DNA from: Parafrankia elaeagni
GTDB taxonomy: Bacteria > Actinomycetota > Actinomycetes > Frankiales > Frankiaceae
Length of the DNA: 57,977 bases
Assembly (NCBI RefSeq): GCF_000374165.1
Contig: NZ_KB893735.1
Span: 558 to 58,534, forward strand
Reading direction: 5' to 3'
Shown: piece by piece, positions 38,101-47,400 of the stretch
How the letters are laid out: every line of letters starts with the position of its first letter
Position numbering within the stretch: position 1 is the first letter of the stretch
Translations under genes and position numbers: made by a program
Notes under the pieces: generated by a model
What the model saw: only the letters and a program-made list of their open reading frames with translations
Told to the model about the DNA's origin: nothing
The model's database searches: none

Positions 38101-38972
38101 CCTCCGCGCAGGCCCTGACCACACTGCAGGCCGAACTCGCCTCCCACAGCCCCGGTAGCGCCACGCCGGCACCACCCCCCGCTGGCGGCGCGGTGGGCGG
38201 TGGCCCGGTGCACCTGCTGCGCGGCACCGACCTGCACGGCTTGGTGGTCGTCTTCGCCCTCGACTCGTCCCACGGAACCGCCGCGCAGGACGTGCGGTGG
38301 AGCGCGGTGACGATCCTGAACGACTCCGCGGACGCCCTCGAAACCGACCCGCACCGGCTGCGCTGGCGTGCCTGGCTGTACTGGTCGAACCTGCTGCAGT
38401 TCCTCCCGCACGCCGGCGGCGACGGCCTGCAACTCGCCGGCAGCCAGGCCGTCACCTACCCGGTGGAGACCCTCGCCGTCTGCAGCGGCGCTGCTGGAAC
38501 CCGCCGGCCCGTCGCCCAGCCCGCACCGGTACCCGGCAGGGAAACACCGGAAGCGGACAGAACCGCGGCTGCCGGGCGGCGTGACCCCGGCTGGGACGAG
38601 GACATCCTGCCGATCCTCGACGAGGACGAACCCGACTCACCCCTGACCAGACTGGCGCACCAGCTTGCCGACCAGGGCAGGCTCGCCCCCGTCTTCGGCT
38701 ACGAACTCGGCGAGCGACGCTGGCAGGTCGACTTCGCGTGGACCGTCCCGAAGATCGCCGTTGTCGCCGACACTGCCGACGATCAGCATTCCACCGCCGC
38801 CGACGACGGTGATGGCGATGAGGGTGGTGGCGGATCGGGGGAGGAGGCGCGCAGACGAGACGCCGCCTACGCCCAGGCAGGTTGGACGACACGCACCGCG
38901 GCACAGTGGCTCGACCAGCTCGACGCCCTGCTGCGCGTGCTCCCCGAAGCGGAAGGTAACGCCACCCGATGA
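32178..38972 (+). CDS. Giant DEAD/DEAH helicase with DUF1998 and C-terminal nuclease-like domain
   Basis: A 2264-residue protein; the GTG at 32178 overlaps the methylase stop, so the upstream open stretch is shadow. Helicase motifs: TGTGSGKTEAFLY (Lys109), VVVDEFHTYDG (DEFH, Asp227), TSATLG, ETLEMGIDIGD-like PTLEMGIDIGDLS, and QQIGRAGRR (Gln1115). Several Cys pairs follow (YCRECG, CPACGERN, CPVCFW, CQDCGYVRT/CPRCHS, CTSCGA) and then CPCQDEGRRACHRCLHRYTD (from 1697), the DUF1998 signature. Residues ~1790-1890 (YTRTDFTF, VFLDGYRYH, DDAAKRTRLRADGHAVFQITWDDL) resemble a PD-(D/E)XK/Vsr-like endonuclease. A further ~350-residue C-terminal region is unrecognised. Known DISARM has separate drmA, drmB and drmC; this one chain may replace all three. 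DruE of Druantia is another possible relative. Confidence 0.82.
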   Translation: MRPTLEARGLKESLLQYLSTTYALTDEGARESLHRFLGDETSGMFRGPFLRIRTPFTVAGPGWRDLLGWTRADGWTPYTHQAQAFARLSSAGGRIPRPTLITTGTGSGKTEAFLYPVLDHCVRERAAGRRGVKAIFLYPMNALATDQAERINTLLAEHLPTSGVRAGLYIGDRAVTHYERVHTRREDMRLLPPDILITNYKMLDLLLLRAADMPLWAGADIRYVVVDEFHTYDGAQGTDVAMLLRRLAAAVGAARPGAPLGAICPVATSATLGSGTGPAGTRSLLEVASQVFGTTFDADSVIAESRQTVEEFIPVSDFDRYLPMPLPEQLAALPDPASGEEALTDLVEAVTGARDLDPFQLGERLRRHMLTAAVMRSLDGGVHTGPEVLDMMWRIGAQSWVQTITRQPEVAAVALARFVALLSTARDPGSTAERPRPFVHVEVHQWARSVSRLVRGVLPWPKAEFRWDSAGVVDSHSGSPTRTAPVTVATSGQSANLFLPAVYCRECGRSGWAVFSPESDDHALHFDTHKIRRASTSQEKIRVRNLITATDREAREGSGTAPLAVARAGGKKSALTTGGGGTLMVLDGTDYRLRLPDPVKDYDPTSGEPTLAARNSAFVLVTIGETANTAAREDWCPACGERNAIRYLGTGAAALAAASITHLFTGGELDEDIGEDKTLMFNDSVQDAAHRAGFVASRSYTFSLRALLKKHLSEDRPTALNDLIADVVAETTDPKTLRAVVSTDLHDFPGVSRLLSGQGRGGDLRTWRLIGERLAFESLMEFGFRSRNGRTLELTRTAAAQIRIADPAAAAALVRSVHLEPVRGGLPPVEQDDARYLAFLRVLVERLRTRGAIRHRWLAGYLHEAGTNRYRIWGGRPAGMRAFPKGVAAPVFLLGRPKAGSEFDAATGRLSWYERWAQRCLELPREQIPDFWSRLLPELVSAGLLSVGVPADSSARIYGLHPGAVDIQLLGDDEVNSAFVRCPVCFWEQTVHPATLGQWHGQPCPSYRCRTGRLVAGDQPAELGIHHRDRDYRADYYRHLYRRAGTYQVITAEHTGLLSRPQRERVEAAFKRGDGFRDPNVLSCTPTLEMGIDIGDLSAVVLAALPRRPANYAQQIGRAGRRTGNAFLLTIPERSRRDLYFLDQPRDMIDGLIVPPGCYLSAIEILRRQYLAHLLDLAAGGRLPRPDGAPLPALPLAAPALFGPSGYLADLVAAALAQGEQLVEGFLALFPTGVSTQAQSELWTYATRGLRSAVEEAEREWRRTEEMLRGRLRMIGEAQQELHDSDPAQARQKDELDAERRAVGKILHERGMTPAQNALCDLGLLPNYALIDTVTTLNASLYWSEGKDPKTGRERFISRPCSYDRPRRYALSELAPGNTFYANGYRHQITGMEVGTQARPRWQTWRFCQDCGYVRTENAAADRSPCPRCHSARIADDGSCLHQVVEPAVVTARDKREDARISDDKDDREHRYYTVIDAVDIPTEAIEPDTSWRHTTGTFGVDYCRTAVIRRINLGPARFDKHPEDDLAGQPVRLSPFHVCTSCGAATADGKPVFDHDTDALDSSAARNPKVKHHQPWCPLRRGRRPESVLQQPVLLAHQLRTEALRVLLPAATVLVDERIHSFRAALRLGVDAHFGGDPQHLDTTLAAMRDTATGERRHFLVLFDRLPGGTGYLHRLTDSDAFGATLVEARRILLACPCQDEGRRACHRCLHRYTDERFQDIVSRREALEILADLLGPVDELGAPLVDGDGNPVSHWKTEKLAHTGLVGLDRQVESDLEARFLAALREWVSVEDDATLDEDGRASGYLRFVDPAGVINWRLTAQQDLNYTRTDFTFRRVGGPDQTVTVFLDGYRYHATRRHNRIADDAAKRTRLRADGHAVFQITWDDLDLFEKRATRAEPVWPPYQGIAQQQAKSVYEQLGGQRAHLADAVFVNPIDTLLAYLRRPDPAVWARRTAAVTSGLMASSTPIARGVTSAQALTTLQAELASHSPGSATPAPPPAGGAVGGGPVHLLRGTDLHGLVVVFALDSSHGTAAQDVRWSAVTILNDSADALETDPHRLRWRAWLYWSNLLQFLPHAGGDGLQLAGSQAVTYPVETLAVCSGAAGTRRPVAQPAPVPGRETPEADRTAAAGRRDPGWDEDILPILDEDEPDSPLTRLAHQLADQGRLAPVFGYELGERRWQVDFAWTVPKIAVVADTADDQHSTAADDGDGDEGGGGSGEEARRRDAAYAQAGWTTRTAAQWLDQLDALLRVLPEAEGNATR

Positions 38973-41317
38973 CCGTGCAGCTGAGCCTCTACCGCAAGGC
39001 CGAGCAGGAGCTGTACCGGCTCGACCGCTCCGTGAAGGCCAAGTTCTACGACTTCTGCCACATGTTCCGAAGCAACCCGGACCATCCCGGACTCGACCTC
39101 AAACCGCTCAGGGGCGACCGCCGGATCTACCGGGCGAAAATCGACCAGTCCTACCGGGCGCTGCTGGCCAAGGCCGGCGTCGACGAACACGGCCAGGAGA
39201 ACTGGCTCGTCGTCGCCGTGCGCCACCGTAAGCACGTCTACGAAGAACTGTCCGTCGCGATCAACCGGGTCACCGGCGAGATCGAGTTCGTCGACCTCGC
39301 GGTCGTCTCGGTCAGCGTGCTCCGACGGGCGGGCATCACCCTGACCCCGACCGAAACCGATACAGGCAACGACGAGCTGACCACCGAGCCGCAGCCGCAG
39401 CCGCAGCCGGGGCCGGGACCCACGCCGAAACCCGAGGTCGACCTCGGGCACACCGGCGACCAGCCTGCCCCGCCCCCACCGTTGCTGGCCGATGTCACCG
39501 CCGAGGAGCTGCGAGCCCTCGGCGTCGCTGAACAGCTCATCAACCTTGCGCTGGCCGTCACCGACAGCGTCGAACTGGACCAAATCCTCGTCGGGGCACC
39601 GCTGCTCTCCACCGACGTCCTCACCGGGCTGGCCGCCGGCATGAGCATCGACGACGTCCGCAAGGAGATCACTGCCCCTGTCCAGGTCAATCTCGACGAC
39701 CAGGAAGCCGACGATCTAGGGACAGCCCTGGCCCGGACCACCGTCACCACCGTCGACGACGCGCTCCGAGGCGTGATCGAAGAGGGGGACTTCCGCGCGT
39801 GGAAGGTCTTCCTGCACCCCGCCCAGGTCAAGATCGTCAGCCGTCGCTTCACCGGCCCCGCTCGGGTCTCCGGTGGCCCGGGAACCGGCAAGACCATCGT
39901 CGCCCTGCACAGGGTCAAACACCTCGTCGAGCAGCTCGACCCCGGCCAGACCAAGCCGATCCTGCTGACCACGTTCACCAAGAACCTCACCACGGACCTG
40001 CGCGCCCGGCTGGCCTCGCTGCTGGAACCCGAGCAGCTGGCCCGGGTGGACATCACCCACATCGACCAGCTCGCCGCCCGCGTCCTCAGCGAGAACGCCG
40101 GCCCGGGCGCCGGGAAACAGCGCATCTACGACACTGCGGCGCTCGGCCTGCTACGCCAGTTCCTCACTGAAATCGATGACCGCCGCTGGGATCCCGAGTT
40201 CCTGCTGGAGGAATGGGACCAGGTCGTACTCGGCCAGTCCCTGGCCACCCGCAAGGACTACTTCGCCGCCCGCCGTGCCGGACGCGGCCGATCCCTGACC
40301 CGGCCCGAGCGCAACGAGATCTGGAAGCTGCTGGAACAGCTCACCGCCCGCTTGGACAAGGACGGCCTGGAGACCTGGGGGCAGGCCGCTGAGCGCGCGG
40401 CCCGCTTCGAGATTGAACGAGCAGCCCAGGTGGTGGCCCGCAGCCAGCCGGGAGGCGACGATCCGGCTCACCGCGACGACAGCTCCGGCACCCGCTACCT
40501 ACGCCACCGCTATCGGCACATCGTCGTAGACGAAGGCCAAGACCTGCGCGCCGCACACTGGAAGATGCTGCGTGCCATGGCCGCGCCCAGCCCCAACGAC
40601 CTCTTCATCGCCGCGGACACCCATCAGCGCATCTATGACCACCAGGTCACCCTCGGCACCGTCGGGATCAATATCCGCGGTGGCCGCTCATCGCGACTGA
40701 CGCTCAGCTACCGCACCACCAGGGAGATCCTCGGTCAGGCTATCGGCATGATCGATCCTGGCAAGGTCAGCTATGACGATCTTGACGATGGTGTCGACAC
40801 CCTTGATGGTTACCGTTCCGTCCTACGGGGCCGGCGCCCCGAGCTCGTCGCCTGCGAGTCCTGGGAGGACGAGCTCACCCAGCTTGCACTGGTCATTCGG
40901 AAGTGGCGCGAGGAGATCTCTACTGGCAGCAACGGCACCCGGCATGCCCCCCGCGGCACCATGGCCGTCTGCGTCGCGGACCGTGACATGGTCATCCACG
41001 TCATCAACCACCTGACCGGCAACCAGATCACCTGCGCCGAACTCACCAAGGACGGTCCTCGCGGCGACGGCGACGTACACGTCGGCACCATGCACCGTTT
41101 CAAAGGCCTCGAGTACCAGAAGCTGGCGATCGTCGGCGCCCGCGACGGCGTCATCCCCCGCACCGCGGCGATCGAGCGCTTCCGCGAGGACGACCCTCAG
41201 CGCTACGCTCGAGAGGAGCGTAAAGCGCGGTCTCTGCTGTTCGTCGCCGCCACCCGCGCCCGCGACACCCTCCGCATCACCTGGCACGGAAATCCCAGCC
41301 CGTATCTACAGTTCTAG
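38969..41317 (+). CDS. ParE/RelE-like domain fused to UvrD-type helicase
   Basis: A 782-residue protein. Residues ~1-95 (LYRKAEQELYRLDRSVKAKFYDF, LDLKPLRGDRRIYRAKIDQSYRALL, VAVRHRKHVYEEL) read as a ParE/RelE-superfamily toxin-like fold; the catalytic state is unknown. A Gln/Pro linker (PQPQPQPGPGPTPK, ~137-152) and helical region lead to a UvrD/Rep superfamily 1 helicase: GGPGTGKTIVAL (Lys308), VVDEGQDLRAAHW (Asp521), SYRTTREIL, VGTMHRFKGLEYQK and LLFVAATRARDTL. It translocates on single-stranded DNA and could unwind or displace phage DNA. The start overlaps the previous stop (ATGA). The ParE-like part may tether the helicase to a target or be a toxin held in check by fusion. No matching antitoxin gene is visible. 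Confidence 0.82.
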   Translation: MTVQLSLYRKAEQELYRLDRSVKAKFYDFCHMFRSNPDHPGLDLKPLRGDRRIYRAKIDQSYRALLAKAGVDEHGQENWLVVAVRHRKHVYEELSVAINRVTGEIEFVDLAVVSVSVLRRAGITLTPTETDTGNDELTTEPQPQPQPGPGPTPKPEVDLGHTGDQPAPPPPLLADVTAEELRALGVAEQLINLALAVTDSVELDQILVGAPLLSTDVLTGLAAGMSIDDVRKEITAPVQVNLDDQEADDLGTALARTTVTTVDDALRGVIEEGDFRAWKVFLHPAQVKIVSRRFTGPARVSGGPGTGKTIVALHRVKHLVEQLDPGQTKPILLTTFTKNLTTDLRARLASLLEPEQLARVDITHIDQLAARVLSENAGPGAGKQRIYDTAALGLLRQFLTEIDDRRWDPEFLLEEWDQVVLGQSLATRKDYFAARRAGRGRSLTRPERNEIWKLLEQLTARLDKDGLETWGQAAERAARFEIERAAQVVARSQPGGDDPAHRDDSSGTRYLRHRYRHIVVDEGQDLRAAHWKMLRAMAAPSPNDLFIAADTHQRIYDHQVTLGTVGINIRGGRSSRLTLSYRTTREILGQAIGMIDPGKVSYDDLDDGVDTLDGYRSVLRGRRPELVACESWEDELTQLALVIRKWREEISTGSNGTRHAPRGTMAVCVADRDMVIHVINHLTGNQITCAELTKDGPRGDGDVHVGTMHRFKGLEYQKLAIVGARDGVIPRTAAIERFREDDPQRYAREERKARSLLFVAATRARDTLRITWHGNPSPYLQF

Positions 41318-41396
41318 CGGGCCCCGGAATCCTTATCTGTGTGATGTATGGCCGGCCTTGCCGGCGGATTTTGTGAGGAAAGGGGTCGGGCTTCAG

Positions 41397-43484
41397 GTGA
41401 TGGATTCTGCCCACTACCTCGAATGGCAGATCGTCCTCGAGGAGACATTTTTTAACCTGGACTGGGCCGGCCAGCCGGTGATCCTTTATGTCGACGACGA
41501 CGAGGCGGTGGCGATCCAGAATGAATGGGGTCTGGAGACATCGCTGATCGAGGCGGTTCGGCAGGTAGTTCGTCTAAATTCCGCGAAACCGTACTGGGTC
41601 GTCGAGGAACTGATACGCGCTCACGGGCGGCAGGACGCTGCCCCGCCCGTCCTGCCGTTGCTTGCCTGTGCGGTTATCGCCGCGACACGGATGGCGAATG
41701 ACGGCGTCCGCCGCGCGACCAACTATCATTACCACTTCTCGACGATGCTGGCCGGGCAGGCAGGGATCCTGACATCGGCCCACTACGAAGTACTGGTCGG
41801 CATGTGGGAAGCACTGGCCGAGTGGCAGCTTAGCTGGGGGACCTCCCGTGGTCTGTGCACGATCCCGATGCGCGGCTACCTACCGGTCAACCAGTCGAGG
41901 ATCGGCTACGCCCTGTCTCAGGCGGTGTTGCGCGACTCCGACCGGCAGTTGCTACCTCGGCTTTTTGAGACCTTGCGTCAGCGGGGCAATGGAGCCTGGC
42001 CCCAGCCGGGCTCGGTTGTCGCCAGCGCCGCGCTCCTATGGGACCAGTACGACCGGTTCTCCCGGGACTTCCGCCTGGCCGTCGAAGACGAGGCGACTCG
42101 TCCCGTCGTCGAGCGGCTCTTGGACCAGTTCGCGAGCACCTGGGACGGGTCTCCAGCCCTGGATCGGAACGGCGTTCCTACGGCAGACCTCACAGTCCGG
42201 TTCGAGAACCGGGAACTGACATGGCTCGTCCGTGTGCCGCGCCAGGACGCGGACCGATACGATCTCCCGGACGGTGTTCGGCTGCATCGCATCGCGAACA
42301 CCGAGTATTACGAGGTGCGTGGACTGCCCGCGCCCGACGGCGGATCACTGCGCACCGACATATGTCTTGTCGGGGAGACACTCGCCCTGCGCCGGCCACC
42401 ATCGCCGCTGGTCCTTCTCACCGAGAACGAGGCACTCGACTGCCTGAGCAGCGTGGATCGTATTGCTCCCAACAGCGACTACATGATCTTGGCTGCACCC
42501 GAGGCGGCGCGTGATGTAGAGGCGGTCTTGAACAGAGCGGCGGCGCCGGGACGAGCCAAAGCAGCAGGACGTCTCGCCTGGGTGCCTGCGGGGTGGACTC
42601 TCCATCACGGGGTGCGCTTCGACGACGCGATGACCTTGCGGCAGGCGATCCGCGGAGTGCGAGGGCATCTGTTAGCTGCAGCGCCGGCTCCGCGGTTCCG
42701 ATCGACCTTGGAAGGTGGTCTGCGGCTGGCGCCGGAGCTCGGCAGACATCTCTACCTCGTCGGTGGTGAGCCGGAGCTGGTCGTCGCGGACCGGCGGCCT
42801 TCCGACGGCGCCCGTGAGACGGAGGTCGAGATCCTCCTGGACAGGGCCCGCCTGGTCCTGGCGCCTGCCGATGATGGATGGGTTGCTCCGGTCCCCCTAC
42901 ACGACCGTGGCCTGCCAACCGGGCGTCATGTCGTCACTGTCGAGGATGCCGAGCTGATGTTCGACACGGCCGAAGGCGCTCCCGATGTGGTCGAACCCGC
43001 AAACGTCGTCGGCTTCCCGGCCGCGAATGGCTACCCGATGGTCGTCGCCGCCGGGAAACCCGTGCTGCGAGGCGCCGTGCTGACCGAGGTCCAGGGATCT
43101 ACCGCACGGCAAGCCGACGGGTCCCCAGACATTGCGCTGTGTCGTCGCGGCGCGCAGGAGACCCGCTTCGTCTCCGCCGATGGCCGCGTCTGGCAGATAG
43201 GCGAGCCGGCCGTCCCGGCCTGGTGGTCCCGGCTGGGCCCGTCGTCATCCGTGCCGACATGGTTCGAGGTGACGGTTCCCGTTGGCGGTGGCTGGATTCT
43301 GCAGCTGCGGGAAGATGTGTGGCGAGCCGAACCTGTTCAGCCGGCCGAACCCGAGGTCCCGGCCCCCAGCGGTAAGCGGATCTGGGTGCAGACGGTTCTC
43401 GGCGCGGCCGACGGCTCCAAGGACCCCCGATGGCAGTCCTACGTGCGGCTAGCCGAGGCGTTGGACGGGGAGACGACGAAATGA
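41397..43484 (+). CDS. Unrecognised ~695-residue protein of the defence locus
   Basis: GTG 41397 or ATG 41400 gives ~695 residues; a GAGGAAAGGGG stretch (41375-41385) is a plausible ribosome-binding site. The frame is open to 41358. I do not recognise a family, TM or signal peptide. The N-terminal ~250 residues are alpha-helical (SLIEAVRQVVRLNSAKPYWVVEELIRAHG, VLPLLACAVIAATRMA) with a conserved-looking SRIGYALSQAVLRDSDRQLLPRLFETLR helix. The C-terminal half is beta-rich with short repeats (PVPLHDRGLPTGRHVVTVEDAELMF), suggesting stacked small barrels. It follows an 80-base gap after the UvrD gene, the largest gap inside the locus, and its stop overlaps the next start. It may begin a second transcriptional block. 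It could be a sensor or a scaffold for the following helicase. Confidence 0.6.
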   Translation: MMDSAHYLEWQIVLEETFFNLDWAGQPVILYVDDDEAVAIQNEWGLETSLIEAVRQVVRLNSAKPYWVVEELIRAHGRQDAAPPVLPLLACAVIAATRMANDGVRRATNYHYHFSTMLAGQAGILTSAHYEVLVGMWEALAEWQLSWGTSRGLCTIPMRGYLPVNQSRIGYALSQAVLRDSDRQLLPRLFETLRQRGNGAWPQPGSVVASAALLWDQYDRFSRDFRLAVEDEATRPVVERLLDQFASTWDGSPALDRNGVPTADLTVRFENRELTWLVRVPRQDADRYDLPDGVRLHRIANTEYYEVRGLPAPDGGSLRTDICLVGETLALRRPPSPLVLLTENEALDCLSSVDRIAPNSDYMILAAPEAARDVEAVLNRAAAPGRAKAAGRLAWVPAGWTLHHGVRFDDAMTLRQAIRGVRGHLLAAAPAPRFRSTLEGGLRLAPELGRHLYLVGGEPELVVADRRPSDGARETEVEILLDRARLVLAPADDGWVAPVPLHDRGLPTGRHVVTVEDAELMFDTAEGAPDVVEPANVVGFPAANGYPMVVAAGKPVLRGAVLTEVQGSTARQADGSPDIALCRRGAQETRFVSADGRVWQIGEPAVPAWWSRLGPSSSVPTWFEVTVPVGGGWILQLREDVWRAEPVQPAEPEVPAPSGKRIWVQTVLGAADGSKDPRWQSYVRLAEALDGETTK

Positions 43485-44449
43485 CCAGGGGGATACCTGC
43501 GCTGGCAATCGGCGACCTGTTGCTGCGGTGGGTGAGCGAGCTCGGGTCCGGACGGCTGCGCGACCTGCGCACTTCGGTGAGGAGCGTGGCACTCGGCCGC
43601 GGCATCGATTGCGCACCCGGCGCCGAATCCCGGTGGGTGCGGGATCTCGCTGCGCTCGGTTATCTTGACGTCGACTGGCATCGAGACTGGTGGTCGGTCG
43701 CGCCCTCCGTGCTGACCCGGCTGCCGCATTCGGACGGCCTAGCCGTCGTCGTCGGGCGGCGAACAGCCTCCTTCGACCGGGCCCTGATCGACGCGGAGTC
43801 GTGGGCAACCCTGATCCGGGTGGCCAATCCGGCCACGCCCGGCGACATTCCGGTACCGGACACCATTCTGCTGCGTTACGAAGACCCGGCCTGCCTTCCC
43901 GACGACGCCCGCTGGCTGGATTGTGCGTTCACGCCGTGTGCCGCGCTCCAGCTGGCAGAGCTGCTACCGGAGATTGAAGAAGGTCCCCTCGCGGCGCCGC
44001 CGGCACCGGATAACGCCTTCACAGTCCAGCGTTTCTCGCTCGCCGATGGCCGCTACGAACCCACAGCTCTCTATGCTGCTGACGGCCTCTATCGCTGGCG
44101 CGGCGCCGACTGGAGCCTACTCATCCAGGTTCGCCGCGGCGATGCCTGGCGGACGGTCGAGCACGAGGTCGGGGTGTACCTGGAGCTCGCAGGCCGGATC
44201 TCCGTACTGCGCTGGGCCGCGGAACCCGGAGCCGGTCGCTCGCTGACCGGCTCTCTGACCTGTGACCGCGCCGCGCCGTTGCCACCGCTGCACTCGCGGG
44301 CAGCCGTCCTCTGTAGCGGGCTGCGGCCGAGGGCCGATCGCACCGCGCGGACGGTTTCGTATGACAATGTGCCGCTGCAGGTCGCTGAACGGATCGCGAC
44401 GTCCTTGCGGCAGCGCCTCTCCGACATGTCGAGAAAGGATCATGGATGA
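43481..44449 (+). CDS. Unrecognised protein with N-terminal winged-helix-like region
   Basis: A 322-residue protein whose ATG overlaps the preceding stop; the open frame to 43430 is shadow. Residues ~20-70 (GSGRLRDLRTSVRSVALGRGI, AESRWVRDLAALGYLDVDWHRDWWSVAP) read as a winged-helix fold with a beta-hairpin wing, plausibly for nucleic-acid or protein contact. The rest is alpha+beta with a long C-terminal helix pair (LQVAERIATSLRQRLSDM). I cannot assign a family. It is followed at once (ATGA) by the second DUF1998 helicase, so it is probably a subunit or specificity factor of that helicase. No catalytic motif is visible. Confidence 0.55.
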   Translation: MTRGIPALAIGDLLLRWVSELGSGRLRDLRTSVRSVALGRGIDCAPGAESRWVRDLAALGYLDVDWHRDWWSVAPSVLTRLPHSDGLAVVVGRRTASFDRALIDAESWATLIRVANPATPGDIPVPDTILLRYEDPACLPDDARWLDCAFTPCAALQLAELLPEIEEGPLAAPPAPDNAFTVQRFSLADGRYEPTALYAADGLYRWRGADWSLLIQVRRGDAWRTVEHEVGVYLELAGRISVLRWAAEPGAGRSLTGSLTCDRAAPLPPLHSRAAVLCSGLRPRADRTARTVSYDNVPLQVAERIATSLRQRLSDMSRKDHG

Positions 44450-47400
44450 CCGGCCAGGAGCAGCGGCCAGGCGGCGCACCGGCACGGGACGTGGTCGGTT
44501 CTTTCAACGCCCTGCGCGAGACCTATCTGCGGTACTACGAGACGCCGTTCGCCCTGGACGACGCATCGGTCACTGCCGAACGGCGGTCGTTGCTCGACGA
44601 GGACGGTGGCGCCTGGCGTGAACCGCTCCTGGAGCTGCGCCCGCAGTACGCCTTGTACGACCACCCTCTCCCGGAGTCGTTCAGGGTCGCTGGAGCCCAT
44701 CCCGAGGCGGCGGACTTCGCGCGCTTTGCACTGCCTGACGACGTGGACACCCTGTATCGGCACCAGCACGACGCGCTGGTCGCCGCCTGCCGGGATGGGC
44801 GCGACGTCGTTGTCACGGCGGGCACCGGCTCCGGCAAGACCGAGACGTTCCTGCTTCCCGTCCTCGCGGACCTCGTTGCGGAGTCAGCGAGCTGGGGTGG
44901 GCGCGGCGCACGGCAGTCGGCCTGGTGGGCTAGCGGACCTGATTCCGCCTACAGGCCGAGCCGACAGGGCGAGACCGGTCATCGGCCGGCAATGCGTGCG
45001 CTCATTCTGTACCCAACGAACGCGCTCGCCGACGATCAGCTCGTACGGCTACGGCAAGCGCTCGACAGCGATCCGGCCCGCGACTGGCTGGACCGCCACC
45101 GGGCCGGCCACCGCTTCTATTTCGGCCGGTACACCGGCGCGACCCCCGTCCCGGGCCAGCCCACGTCAAAGCCGGCCACGGACCGACTACGTGGCTACCT
45201 GAGCGAGCTCGCGGACCGCCAAGACCGTCTTCGTGAGGCGCATGCCTTCATCGCGCGGGTCGGTGGTGCGGAGATGCACGCCCGCTGGGACATGCAGCAC
45301 GCCGCGCCAGACGTCCTGGTCACCAACTATTCGATGCTCAACATCATGCTCCTGCGTCGGCAGGAGGCCGAGATCTTCGAGTCGACCCGGCGCTGGCTTG
45401 CCACCACCCCGGGCGCACGGTTCACCCTGATCCTCGACGAGTTGCACATGTACCGTGGCACGGCGGGGACCGAGGTCGCCTACCTGCTGCGCAAGCTGCG
45501 TCACCGGCTGGGCCTCGACGAGGCGCCGGAGAAGCTACGGGTACTGGCCGCCTCCGCCTCGTTGAAGGCCGGGCGTGACGACGACTTCGTCGAGGCCTTC
45601 TTCGCACTGCCCCGCGGGCGGCACCTGGTCGTGCCTGGTGATCTTGTCCTGCCGAGTCCACTGCCGGATGCCGGACAGGAAGACGCCGACCTGTCGGCCC
45701 ATGTGGCGAGCCTCGAGGCGGCGGTGGATGGGGAGCTCGATCCGTCGGAAGCCTTCGCGCTGCTCGCCGGCACCGCCGCGGCGGACGCGCTCGCACGGAC
45801 ATTGGCACCGGCCGGAGAGCCGACGGCCATCGCGTTGACGAGCGCGGCGGATCGGCTGTTTCCTGGTGTGACAGACGCCGGTCGTCGGGCGGTTGCGCTC
45901 CACGGGCTGCTGCGTGCCCTCGGCATCGCGCATGCTTCGGGCCTACCCAAGATCCGGGCGCACATGTTCTTCCGGAACATCGACGGCTTCTGGGCCTGCT
46001 CGGATCCCGACTGCCCTGATGTGCCCGTCGAGCATTCGCCACGCCGACGGGTGGGCCGGCTGTTTCGCCAGCCGACGCCGCGGTGCAGTTGCGGGGCGCG
46101 GGTTCTCGAGATGCTGTTCTGCCAGAACTGCGGAGACTTGTTCCTGGGCGGTTTCGCCGTACCCGCGAAGCTGGGGAAGAAGCTGTTCCGCGACTTTCTG
46201 CACACTGACTTCCCCGACTTCGACCAGCTGCCCGACGAGGGGTCCGCGACACCGAACGCTGGCAACTACGTTGTCTACTGGCCTCGACCTGAGGCCGTGA
46301 CCAGGCTCGACACCACCGAGTGGACAGGATCGCTGGCGAACAAAGGCGCGACTGTCCACTTCCAGTTCCGGCGGAGCAGCTATCAGCCCGCGACAGGGCG
46401 TCTCGCCAACGTCGAGCAGGACTTCACCGGCTGGTCCTTCCATGCGGTCCCCCTCCATTCGAAGGATGGCCGGCCAGTCGCAGCGCTGCAGGACCTCCAT
46501 GCCTTTCCGACCCGTTGCCCCGCCTGCGCGGCAGACTGGGAGACCCGTCGCAAGCGCAACGTGCGCACAGGGTCGTTCGAACCGATCGGCATCGATGATC
46601 CGGCCCGGCTGCGGACCGCGCCGATCCGTCGGATGCGCACCGGCTTTGAGAAGATCAACCAGGTGATCACGACAGAGGCGCTTGGTCATCTTCCCGCGGA
46701 CCAACGCAAGATCATCGCTTTTTCGGACAGCCGCGACGACGCCTCCGAACTCGCGAGCGGTCTCGCTCTGCGCCACTACCAAGACCTCCTTCGCCTCCGA
46801 GCAAACGAGACCGTCGTCGCACAGGGCGACCCCTACGGAGACCTGCAGCTGGTCAAGGCCCACTACCGCGGAGATCCGGTGGACCGTGACCAGGTTCGTG
46901 CGGCCCTGCGGCGGCTGACCGAACGGCACCCCCACGAGGTCACGATGCTCAAGGCGATCCTTACCAACGACATCGATGCCGAACCCGATCGGCTGCCCCA
47001 GATCGAGGACGTACTCGGTCGGCTGCCGTCTTTGACGGATCTGCGGTTCGACCTGCGTGGACTACTGCTCGGCGCCGACGGCCCAGCGACCAACCCAGGC
47101 GGCCCAGCCGCGTCCCTGCAAGAACGGGATGGGGCGCGCTGGACCGCGTTGTTCGATTGGCAACAGGACCGGCGGCCGCGCGTCGGGCTCACGCAGCCGC
47201 AGAGGGAGTTCCTCGACCAGCTCGACGATCGGCTCGGTGAGGAGCTCATCGAAGGGCTTTTCGGCGCCACCGGCCGTGATTTCGAATCGCTGGGGCTCGG
47301 CTGGCTATGCCTGACGGGCGACCGGCAGCCTCTCGACCTTCCTGCGGACACGGACACGGCGATCGCACGCGCGAGTCTGCGGGTCCTTGGGCAGATGCGC

